Shown: positions 9,772 through 17,512 of the stretch, in pieces
How the letters are laid out: each line of letters opens with the position of its first letter
How positions within the stretch are numbered: position 1 is the stretch's first letter
NCBI GenBank assembly: GCA_943704525.1
Contig: CALSCQ010002503.1
Location: 1 to 17,512 of the forward strand
Direction of reading: 5' to 3'
Origin: Pigoraptor vietnamica
Lineage: Eukaryota > Opisthokonta > Filasterea
DNA length: 17,512 bases
Made by a program: the position numbers and the translations under genes
Notes under the pieces: generated by a model
What the model saw: the letters and a program-made list of their open reading frames with translations, nothing else
Told to the model about the DNA's origin: nothing
Database searches by the model: none

Positions 9772-10266
9772 TTTTACTCTGTTTGTTTTCGTGGATAAGT
9801 TTTAAGTATTTGTTGTTTGTTGACGATGGTGGTGCACGTGGGAGGACTCTCCGAGAACTCGCGTCTCCCAAGGACGCGCGTCGCGTTGTGTGTATCGCAT
9901 TGATGCATTTTGCGTGCGTGCGCCGTGCGTTTGTTTTTACAAAAAGTGGAATGCTGCCTCTAAACGAAGGTCACCGGCAACGGGACCCGAAGACAAGTCA
10001 CGTGCCTCGGTGGCTATTGGCATCTATGGTTACATGTCATGTCTTGTGACGACGCACGTACATACTTTAAGATTTGTACGCCGTGTCCGCACGTGGTCTG
10101 CGTTTCCTGTCGGCTGCAGTACAGCACAAGCGCAACACACCACGCCGCAAACGAGACACACGCGCACCACGCCACACCGCAAACGAGACACGCGCACCAC
10201 ACCACTAGCGCAAACGAGACACACACGCTGCACAGGCAATCAAAGCCGGTGCTCTCACATTGACCA
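9772..10266. other. Convergent intergenic region
   Basis: This 495-bp region lies between the 3' ends of the receptor gene (+) and the F-box gene (-). The first 60 bases are T-rich (TGTTTGTTTTC, TTTGTTGTTTGTT) and could serve 3'-end formation of the receptor mRNA. No AATAAA is present. The only other structure seen is the minisatellite at 10145-10232, close to the F-box gene stop. Confidence 0.6.
10145..10232. repeat. Minisatellite, about 32-bp unit, 2.7 copies
   Basis: Units begin at 10145 (32 nt), 10177 (31 nt) and 10208 (partial). Each carries CGCAAACGAGACAC followed by CA/CG-rich sequence. The array lies in the 3' flank shared by two convergent genes. Confidence 0.85.
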
Positions 10267-12343
10267 TTATTCAGCAGCGCGGGCTTCCCCACTCGGTGTC
10301 CCTTCGTCGCCACGCGGCACATAGAGTATCTCTTGCGCTCCGTCTGGCGCTCCGTACACACGCAAGTGCCTCATCCCACGCAACGCAGAGAAGTCCGTGA
10401 CGAGCGGGCAATCGCCAATAGTGAGGCTCTTAACGCGCCCGAGCGCCGAGACATCGGACACGTTCACACAGCCCCAAAGTTCGACAATTGTGCACCGCGA
10501 GAGCGGCGAGACGTCGACGACGCCCTCGCACTGCTTCAGCACCACGCACGCGCAGTCGGCGAGTGGGCGAATGTCGCTGAGGACAGGGCATGTTTCAATG
10601 TGAACGGCAAAAAAGCCCCTTAGCCCGCCAATGTCCTCAAGCCTCGCACAGGATTCGAATTTAACACTTGTTGTCGCGCGGCGCGTCGTTGGGAGCGGCA
10701 CTCCCTGTGTCGGGGCGTTACTCCCGCGCGTAACGGACGTCAGGTTGTTGCATTTTCTCACGAGGACGCGCCTGTCGCGGCGCGTGACGTCCAAGGAGAC
10801 AGAACCCAGGTTCTCGCACCCTACAAAGCAACAATCGCCGCCGACGTCCACGTGCGTCACGTTGGGACACATTATCAGGAAGAGATCGCGAGCGCTGCGC
10901 AGGGCAGACACGTCGGACACGGAGCTTTTGGTAAGCCCGGCAGTCCAGACACTCCCAAGCGCGGAAACGTCCGTCACCGCTTCGCAGCGGCACAGCCACA
11001 ATTCACGCGCGCCACCGAGCGCGGAGACGTCAGATACCTGCGGGCAGTACACGAGTTCGAGCGTGTGCACCCGGCCGAGTCCAGACACGTCCGTAATGCG
11101 TTGCCCGCTTAGCTCCAGCTTGTGGAGAGACCCTCGGCCCAGCGGCGTCAAGTCATCCACGTTGAAGCAGTGGTTTAGGGCCAGCGTGTGCACGTTGCGG
11201 AGATGCGCGACGTCAGCGAGCAGCGTGCATTCGTCGAGCGTGAGTGTGTGCACCCGTCCAAGTGCAGCGAGGTCGGCCGCGTCGAGTTCACACGAGGAGA
11301 GAAAGAGGGTGTGAATGAGCCCCATCGACGCAATGCCGCGTGCCGTCCAACGGTCCAAGGGTCTGCCGGGAGCTCGGAGGGAGAGTGTGTGGACGTTTCC
11401 CAAAGCCTCAAAATCGATTATCTGCAGTGCGAATGAGTTAATCGGCGTACGCACGTGCATGCATGCCACGCACGGACTGGCTACACGTCGCGCGAAAACA
11501 CGCATGGACACATATACCTTCACTCGTGCACACACGCGCACACGCATGAACACGCACAAACACACACACACACACACGCATGAACACGCACAAACATACA
11601 TACACACACACACACACACACAGAGGACACACGCGCGCGCGTGCGCACATGCACCGCCGGCACACTCGCACACAACACACACGCAAATGCACACAAATAC
11701 ACACACATAAACACACACACACACCCTCTCTCTCTCTCACTCCCTCACTCACTCACCTCACTCCCTCACTCACGCACACATACACACACACAAACACACA
11801 CACAAACACACACACACACACACAATATGCTGGTACATTATAGGTAGTAATAGATATGGTAGAAGAAAAAAGAAAGTGGGCATATGAATCACTATACGCG
11901 CCCGTACACGGTTCCAGACCGTACATCATGGCACAATACAATCCCATGACACTATTGGGTCAGATTCAAGCGCGTTGGTTTACGCGTCACACACACACAC
12001 ACACAGTCGCATCACGCACCAGTGGATTGCCCGTGGATGGCAGGCTCGTTGGCACAATCTTGATGCGATCGCTGTCAAACGTGGCGTTGACGAGGGCGCG
12101 AAATCCGGCATCCTCGCAGTATGCGACAGCACAGCTCGCTCTCAGCATGTAACAGCGCTCTCGGCGCAGCAAGTGCCACAGACGCACGCACACACGCGCA
12201 AGGGCGCGCACGTCCGCGTCGCCTTTGTTGCGCCGACTCAACTGTCGCGCTATGTGAAAAACAATCACCTCGTTCGGCAGTGACAGCAACCCCATACTCA
12301 ATGGCGCACGCAACCGGCCCTCGTCAAGTGCGTCGGCCTCCAT
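10267..12343 (-). CDS. F-box / leucine-rich-repeat protein
   Basis: Two exons on the minus strand: 12343-12020 and 11421-10267 (stop TAA at 10269-10267). They join in phase 0 through a 598-nt GT-AG intron (donor GTGCGT, acceptor CTGCAG), giving 492 residues. The ATG at 12343 was chosen for its good context (ACGGGATGG). An in-frame ATG at 12436 would add 31 residues. Residues about 22-65 match an F-box: [17 protein letters not shown], then [15 protein letters not shown]. Exon 2 encodes leucine-rich repeats of about 20-25 residues with the recurring phrase [16 protein letters not shown], regular in the first 200 residues and more degenerate in the middle. In this family the F-box binds SKP1 of an SCF ubiquitin ligase, and the repeats choose the substrate. 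The target is unknown. The gene is transcribed toward the receptor gene and away from the aminotransferase gene. Confidence 0.82.
11524..11826. repeat. CA-rich tract in the F-box gene intron
   Basis: CA repeats with CGCATGAACA, ACATAC and TCTC/CTCACTC interruptions occupy half of intron 11422-12019. A shorter CA run is at 11989-12005, right after the donor. On the gene's own strand these read GT. The sequence 11827-11988 between them is AT-richer and non-repetitive, and I see no exon in it. Confidence 0.92.
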
Positions 12344-12996
12344 CCCGTTCCGTTGGGATGCGTGCGAGGACTCACGAGAAAGATGGTGCTTTTTGTTGAG
12401 GGTCACGGACACTGATAACCGCACTGGTGGTAACATTCAGGGTAACATTTGTTATGGACAATAGTCCGTTTTCGCCACGACGCGCTCGCCGCTTGTGCGT
12501 TGCGTCAGATTCAGACCTCAGCCCACGACTTACGCCTGCCAGAGCGCCGAAGGCTACAGGGTCGGCTGTATGCATTAGAGAGCTTAAGGTTCCATGTGCG
12601 TTGCTGCACTGCCGGCGCCGCGGGTCCGTGCCGGCGGATCACCGGACAGGCAGCGAACGGTGTGACGAGCACCCCGTGTGACGCCAGCAGCTGCTAAGCG
12701 AACGCGAACGAGAGCACTCACAAGGAGAAGGGGTCGTTCGTGGGCTGTGTCAAACGGCCCGGCAAAGCGCGCTTCGTTCGATTCCGAGCCGTTCCGTCAC
12801 CGGTTGCCCGGCGTATCGGCTGATTGTTGTTTGTGGTCGCTCCACGTGACCGTGAGTAACACGCGCGTGTGTTATGTCATTTTTTAGTGGCATGAGGTTC
12901 GTTTCAGAATCTCTCCAAACTTTCTGTACCACCTCTCTTCCCCGTTCCCTCTTGTTGCGCTCCCCACCCTTGCACCGGCGAGTGCACTCTCTGAGA
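12344..12996. promoter_or_regulatory. Divergent intergenic region, possible shared promoter
   Basis: This 653-bp region separates the start of the F-box gene (-) from the start of the aminotransferase gene (+), so it should hold both promoters. No TATA box or conserved element could be identified. A direct repeat GGTAACATT occurs at 12429 and 12441. Open reading frames here are short and show no family features. From 12874 the frame is open into the aminotransferase exon 1, so part of the region may be 5' coding or leader sequence. Confidence 0.5.
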
Positions 12997-13550
12997 ATGC
13001 CGCGTGGTGCGTGGAACACGGCGGCGTCCGACATGGCCAAGAACACGCGCAATCCCATACGAAAGATCGTCGATCAAATGAAGATTACGCCGAACCCCGC
13101 CAAGGACATGATCTCCCTCTCCATCGGTGCGTATGCGTCGCTGTGCGCGGGAAAGTGCTGTGGAGTGTGTGTGGGGATGCAAAGTGAATGATGCGTGTGT
13201 GTGTGAAGGCTGTGTTCGCAAAGGGGTCTGTGGTGGCGTGTGTGAGTGACAGCTGTGCTCGCAGGGGGGTGTGTGATTGGCTGTGTGTTCGCACATTATA
13301 AGTGCGGTTCTGTGTTGTATGGATATGTACGGGCGTTATTGTGTATGGATATGTACGGGTGCTGTTGTAGCGTGCGGCACACGCGTCGTTTGGCCCTCAC
13401 GCGCGTGCACATGCCTGCTCTGCGCAGGTGATCCCACGATATTCGGCAACCTCAAGACGCATGACGTCGTTGTGGACGCTGTGGTCGACGCCGTGAAGGG
13501 TCACAAGGCCAACGGATATCCCATGTCTGTCGGTGCGTAAAATTGCCCGC

Positions 13551-13596
<46 letters not shown>

Positions 13597-14355
13597 GGTG
13601 TGTGTGTGTGCGTGTTTGTGTGTGTGTGTGTGTGTGCGTGCGTGTGCGCGCGTGTGTGCGTGTGTTTGTGTGTGCTTGTGTGTGTGGTGTGTGTGTGTGT
13701 GTGTTTGTGTCTGTGTGTGTGTGTGTGCGTGTGCGTGCGTGCGTGCGTGTGTGCGTGTGTGCGACACCAAATCTATCCCCTATCGGGCCGTGGAAGTTCT
13801 CATTTCTGCGGTGTCAGGCTACGAGGATGCGCGAAAGGCAATCGCCAGTCTTTATTCGTATGAAAACGCGAAACTGGAGGCGAAGGTCGGAGCCGCAACC
13901 CTCCTCACACACAAAACACACAAAACACACACACACAAGCGCGCGCACACACCCATGCGTCGCCGCGGCACTATTCTACAGTCTTCACAGAGTTCATTAT
14001 ATATAACTCTTTCGAACTGATGCCTCAGCAACAACTGTTCCCTGCCACCTGTAGTTTTACCTTCGCACTTGCGTGGGGGACGCGAGTACATGCGCATGCA
14101 GCCCATCTCACTTTTCGTTAACCTGGTCGCCCTTCCATTCCCCAACACGCACGCACGCACACGCGCGCACACACACACACACACAGGATGTTGTCATTGC
14201 GAGCGGGTGCTCGGGTGCGATTGAGCTGGCCATCAACGCACTCGCCAATCCGGGGCAGACGATCCTTGTGCCTCGCCCCGGGTTCCCTCTCTACGAGACG
14301 CTCTCGACGTCCCTCGGCATCCACATCAAGTACTATGACCTGTTGGTGCGTGAGC

Positions 14356-14415
<60 letters not shown>

Positions 14416-14644
14416 CGCGTGTGTGTGTGTGTGTGTGCCCTGTGTGCGTGCGGGCTGTGCGTGCGATATTGTGCTTCACGATGTGCTATGGGCTGTACGC
14501 CTGACCGTTTGTGCGTGGGCTGTGTATGTGTTACTTCCCTCATGTTGTGTCATGGCCTGTTCGGGTACACCTAACAGACACACACACACACGCACACACA
14601 CACACACGCACACACACACACACACACACACGCACATACACACA

Positions 14645-14676
<32 letters not shown>

Positions 14677-15758
14677 GACGCACGCTTTATAATTAATGGG
14701 TATTGAGGCTGATGCCATATGCCCATCTCGCCGTCCCCGCAGCCCCAGAACAACTGGCAGGCGGATCTCACCATGCTTGAGGCTGCCATTGACGACACAA
14801 CGGCGGCGATTGTGGTGAACAACCCGTCGAACCCCTGTGGCTCCGTCTTCTCCAAAGAGCACCTGCTCGCCATTATTGACGGTGCGTGTGTGTGCGTGCG
14901 TGTGTGTGTGTTTATGCGTGTATGTGTGTGCGTGTGTGCGTGTGTACGTGTAGTGTTTTTGTATGTGCGTGTGTGCGTGTGTACGTGTGTAGTAGTTTTG
15001 TATGTGCGTGTGTGCGTGTGTACGTGTGTAGTGTATGTGCGTGTGTGCGTGTGCGTGCGTGTGTGTGTGTGCGTGTGCGCGTGTGTGTGTGTGTGTGTGT
15101 GTGTGTGACCATTGTTCGTGTATGCGTGTGTATTTCGGCGTAACTCAAGCGCTTTGCTGCCCCCGCAGTGGCCGAGAGGCACTTCGTTCCGATCATCTCC
15201 GACGAGATTTACGCCGACATGGTCTTTGAGGGACAGCACTACCACCCACTCGCGCCGCTCTCCAAGGTCCGTCAAAGCGTCGAAGTGGAATCGGCTGCAT
15301 TGAATTGCGCGTGCAACAGACCGCTTTTCGGTTGCATTCCGTTTGACTGTTTTCGATAGCCATTTTATGGTTTGCCTTCGCCTACTTGTGTAACTGTGTG
15401 TCTTGCTCAGTCTGTGCCGCTATCTATGCGTGCGATTGTCAGACCTTCGCCTACTCGTGCAACTGTGTATATTGCTCAGTGTGTGCTGCTGTGTTTCTGT
15501 GCGTGTGGTTGCGTGCGATTGTCAGACCTTCGATTGCCCTGTAATCCCACGTTGTTGTCGTGCGCAGAATGTGCCCATTCTGACGTGCGGCGGAATCGCC
15601 AAGCGGTGGCTTGTGCCCGGGTGGCGCGTGGGATGGGTGCTCATCTACGACCGCAACAACATCTTCGAAAAGGAGGCGAGTTTGGCAGCGTGCACATTGC
15701 GACTATGGCTGTGATAACGGGGGATGACCTGCGTGGTTGGGCGCGCGTGGTCTCTCTT

Positions 15759-15845
<87 letters not shown>

Positions 15846-16149
15846 TTCGCTCTTGTTTGGTCTTGAGGGAAGGGAGAGTGCGTTATTGCGTTTATATGCA
15901 TGCATGGGCCATGTTGGCTGTTGATTCTCTTATCATTCGTGTCCCCACATGTGTCCCACAGATTCGCGGTGGCCTTGTGTCTCTCTCGCAGCGCATTCTC
16001 GGCGCGAACACTCTCGTGCAGGCGGCACTTCCCGCAATACTTGGAAATACGCCGAGCGACTTCTACACGTCCGTCCTTGGACAAATTAGGGTGCGTGGGT
16101 GGAAGATGTGTGTGTGTGCGTGGTGTGCGTGTGTGTGTGCGTGGTGTGC

Positions 16150-16203
<54 letters not shown>

Positions 16204-16331
16204 CACAGGAACTTGAACGTGTGCACATTCGTCTCCCGCAGGAAAATGCCGAGGCGTCCTTTGCGACGCTCTCCAAGTCGTCCGTTCTCAAGCCCATCAT
16301 GCCACAGGGCGCCATGTATATGATGGTGCGT

Positions 16332-16380
<49 letters not shown>

Positions 16381-16986
16381 GTGTGTGTGTGTGTGTGCGT
16401 GTGTGTGTGTGTGTTAACTGTGTGGTTGTCTCGTCAAATTGTGCGTATTGCAGGGAGCGTGGTAGTTTCGTCCTGTATAGCCATATGCAGTCACTCACCT
16501 TCGCGTCCTTCTTCTCTCTCACTCGCAGGTGGGCATTGACATCTCTCAGCTGGGCGACATTGCGGACGACATGGACTTCTGCGTCAAACTCATCTCGGAA
16601 CAGTCCGTGTTCTGCCTCCCGGGACAGGTGCGAATATCGAACACTGTGCACTTGCCTCGCGTCCGTTGTTGTTTGGATTTTGGTAGTATTTGCGAGAGAG
16701 AGAGAGAGACGGGGGTCGCAGTGTGTGCATAGTATGTACATAGAGCATTACTTGCGGTGAATGGCTCGACGCGCTCGCTATTCGCATTCTTTCGCCTCTC
16801 GGGCTTCGTGGAGTCCGTGGGCACGTCTATGGTTCAAGCTGATCCGACATCTCTGTCTTCCCTTCTTCACTCCAGTGCTTCAAGTACCCCAACTACTTCC
16901 GCATCGTGATCACCGTCCCTCGCGACAAGCTCATCGTCGCGTGCGAGCGAATCTCCGAGTTCTGCGAAGCCCACCGCCGCAAGTAG
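12997..16986 (+). CDS. TAT: Tyrosine aminotransferase (EC 2.6.1.5)
   Basis: Eleven exons: 12997-13126, 13428-13532, 13818-13885, 14187-14345, 14743-14881, 15169-15266, 15568-15675, 15962-16090, 16242-16325, 16529-16627, 16876-16986. They total 1230 nt (409 residues plus TAG). The enzyme is PLP-dependent and moves the amino group of tyrosine to 2-oxoglutarate, giving 4-hydroxyphenylpyruvate. Signatures in order: [16 protein letters not shown], SLSIGDPTxFGNL, [34 protein letters not shown] (N184), [10 protein letters not shown] (D212, Y215), [14 protein letters not shown] (Schiff-base K245), GAMYMMVGI and YFRIVITVP (carboxylate R382). These follow animal TAT almost without gaps, which fixed the splice sites. 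Intron 7 (15676-15961) appears to use a GC donor. The open frame extends upstream to ATGs at 12892 and 12874, which would add 35 or 41 mostly basic, Ser/Leu-rich residues. The shorter start is the minimum supported by conservation. Confidence 0.93.
13316..13359. repeat. Short direct repeat in aminotransferase intron 1
   Basis: TGTATGGATATGTACGGG occurs at 13316-13333 and again at 13342-13359, a 26-nt period, inside intron 13127-13427. The rest of the intron has weak TGTGTTCGCA-type repeats. Confidence 0.85.
13554..13763. repeat. GT tract in aminotransferase intron 2
   Basis: About 210 nt of GT repeats with TATG, GC and TTTG interruptions, starting about 20 nt after the donor at 13533. It makes up most of intron 13533-13817. 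Confidence 0.95.
13908..14186. repeat. Two CA tracts in aminotransferase intron 3
   Basis: CA-rich stretches at about 13908-13950 and 14146-14186. The second runs straight into the acceptor, so the exon 4 acceptor is CACACACAG with no ordinary polypyrimidine tract. The 190 nt between them are unique sequence. Confidence 0.9.
14358..14437. repeat. GT tract in aminotransferase intron 4, donor side
   Basis: An uninterrupted TG run of about 51 nt from 14358, continued by GTGCGCGTGT sequence to about 14437. It begins 12 nt after the GTGCGT donor at 14346. Confidence 0.95.
14577..14676. repeat. CA tract in aminotransferase intron 4, acceptor side
   Basis: About 100 nt of CA with CGCA and ATACA interruptions, in the same intron as the GT tract at 14358-14437 and complementary to it in the transcript. 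Confidence 0.95.
14883..15107. repeat. GT minisatellite in aminotransferase intron 5
   Basis: Degenerate GT repeat with a higher-order unit of roughly 45-50 nt (GTATGTGCGTGTGTGCGTG, then TACGTGT, then TAGT and a T-rich patch). About three copies lie at 14923-15050, followed by plain GT to 15107. Confidence 0.85.
15376..15527. repeat. Tandem duplication of 69 and 83 bp in aminotransferase intron 6
   Basis: Unit 1 begins CTTCGCCTAC at 15376 and unit 2 at 15445. Both share TTGCTCAGT and end with GCGTGCGATTGTCAGAC, and a third CTTCG begins at 15528. The copies differ mainly by an extra TG-rich segment in unit 2. Confidence 0.88.
15761..15843. repeat. Perfect (CA)41 microsatellite in aminotransferase intron 7
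   Basis: Forty-one uninterrupted CA units from 15761 to 15842 plus one C. This is the longest pure dinucleotide tract among the gene introns here. It lies in intron 15676-15961, the probable GC-AG intron. Confidence 0.98.
16106..16202. repeat. GT tract in aminotransferase intron 8
   Basis: GT repeats, with about 50 nt pure at the 3' end (about 16152-16202), occupying most of the 151-nt intron 16091-16241. Confidence 0.95.
16330..16414. repeat. GT tract in aminotransferase intron 9
   Basis: GT repeats with two GCGT interruptions directly after the GTGCGTGG donor at 16326. Confidence 0.95.
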
Positions 16987-17326
16987 AGACACACGCGCAC
17001 ACTTCACAGCTACTTTGCCGTCGACCGCTGAAGACACACGCGCACTCACGCAACTGCTCTGCCGTTGAGCCGCTTGTCCCTTTGCGCCTGCGCGTCCAGT
17101 GGACGGCGAAGTAAAAGTGCTCGGAGAGTGTGTGAAGGCAAATTGTGTTCTATTTACAAAACAGATTTGGTGTGTCCAGACTTTCTCGGTGCACGTGTCG
17201 GACTGCAGTCGCACGAGTGAAGAGCGCAGGACTCTTTCGGTTGCATGTTGTTAATCATTGACTAGCTAGACGCGACTCTCCCCCATTCTGCGTGTGTTGT
17301 GTGCACGCACGCAATCGGAGACGAAA
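16987..17326. other. Intergenic region between aminotransferase and next gene
   Basis: This 340-bp head-to-tail spacer follows the aminotransferase stop. AGTAAA at 17110-17115, followed by TG/T-rich sequence, is a weak candidate polyadenylation signal. The downstream half should contain the promoter of the next gene. No TATA box was recognised. Confidence 0.45.
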
Positions 17327-17349
17327 ATGAAGGTTGTCGCGCTAGTAAG
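17327..17349 (+). CDS. DPH6: First exon of probable diphthine-ammonia ligase (partial)
   Basis: An ATG at 17327 in context CGAAAATGA opens a 23-nt exon encoding MKVVALV plus two bases (AG) of an eighth codon. It is followed by GTGCGTGC, the same donor used by most introns in the window. The AG would give Ser if the next exon starts with a pyrimidine. MKVVALVS is how DPH6/ATPBD4 proteins start, ahead of the GGKDS ATP-pyrophosphatase loop. That family amidates diphthine on elongation factor 2 with ATP and ammonium. The remaining exons lie beyond the window, so the call rests on eight residues and a splice site and should be read as a hypothesis. Confidence 0.45.
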
Positions 17350-17443
17350 GTGCGTGCTTGGAGATGTGTGCCGAGTTATAATGTCTTGCTCTCCCTTTCT
17401 CGTCTCCGCGTCAATGCGCCGTATATTCCCGCGTGCTCAGTCT

Positions 17444-17449
<6 letters not shown>

Positions 17450-17512
<63 letters not shown>
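17450..17512. repeat. CT microsatellite at window end
   Basis: An uninterrupted TC/CT run of at least 63 nt that continues past the window edge. It is probably inside the first intron of the gene beginning at 17327. Confidence 0.97.

Noticed and set aside
11438-11752. Open frames rich in Cys-Val or Thr-His in dinucleotide tracts (also at 6474-6770, 13501-13863, 14571-15275 and 15645-16741)
   Set aside because: GT and CA repeats have no stop codons in most frames and yield poly(Val-Cys) or poly(Thr-His). They lie in introns and encode nothing real.
11753-11947. Additional exon within the F-box gene intron
   Set aside because: The two flanking exons already join in phase 0, and the candidate peptide has no F-box or leucine-rich-repeat pattern.
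12372-12681. Small open frames in the divergent intergenic region, either strand
   Set aside because: Short, with no domain or splice support, and overlapping each other. At most they are leader sequence.
12770-12790. Second Pol III B box (CGTTCGATTCC)
   Set aside because: The match is close, but no A box is found at tRNA spacing upstream and no arms pair.
16204-16241. Upstream acceptor GGCACAG for aminotransferase exon 9
   Set aside because: It would insert about 13 residues absent from animal TAT. The acceptor at 16240-16241 gives a gap-free match.
521-16986. Functional cluster linking the tyrosine kinase with the tyrosine aminotransferase
   Set aside because: The shared word tyrosine is coincidental: one modifies protein tyrosines, the other breaks down free tyrosine. 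The genes are separated by an unrelated gene on the other strand.

Overview
This is nuclear DNA of a GC-rich unicellular eukaryote. Introns interrupt every gene. Most splice donors read GTGCGT or GTGGGT and most acceptors read (G)CAG. Many introns are filled with GT/CA dinucleotide tracts. A receptor tyrosine kinase with an animal-type catalytic loop (HRDLAARN) and an animal-like tyrosine aminotransferase would fit a choanoflagellate or other holozoan. GC-rich protists such as amoebozoans, apusomonads or algae cannot be excluded from sequence alone. No bacterial, organellar or CRISPR feature was seen.

Layout. 1-520: leader region holding a tRNA-like element with Pol III A and B boxes (about 201-285), a GT tract and a probable 5'UTR intron. 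521-9771 (+): a 10-exon gene for a predicted 2334-residue single-pass receptor tyrosine kinase. Its parts are a signal peptide, a Ser/Pro-rich repeat segment, about 1300 residues of Pmp-like (GG-A-I) right-handed beta-helix repeats, an Ig-like segment, one membrane helix, a complete tyrosine kinase domain and a phospho-motif-rich tail. 9772-10266: convergent intergenic region with a roughly 32-bp minisatellite. 10267-12343 (-): two-exon F-box/leucine-rich-repeat gene. 12344-12996: divergent intergenic region. 12997-16986 (+): 11-exon tyrosine aminotransferase gene with one probable GC-AG intron. 17327-17349 (+): tiny first exon of a further gene, probably diphthine-ammonia ligase (DPH6), which runs off the window into a CT microsatellite.

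The genes do not form an obvious pathway. The receptor would sense something outside the cell through a beta-helix stalk and signal by tyrosine phosphorylation. The F-box protein would select substrates for SCF ubiquitin ligases. The aminotransferase starts tyrosine catabolism, and DPH6 finishes the diphthamide modification of elongation factor 2. The most novel item is the receptor, which joins a Pmp-type ectodomain, best known from bacterial surface proteins, to a metazoan-style tyrosine kinase. Exon boundaries were derived by hand from reading frame, splice signals and family conservation. All ten receptor exons and all eleven aminotransferase exons join in frame without internal stops.
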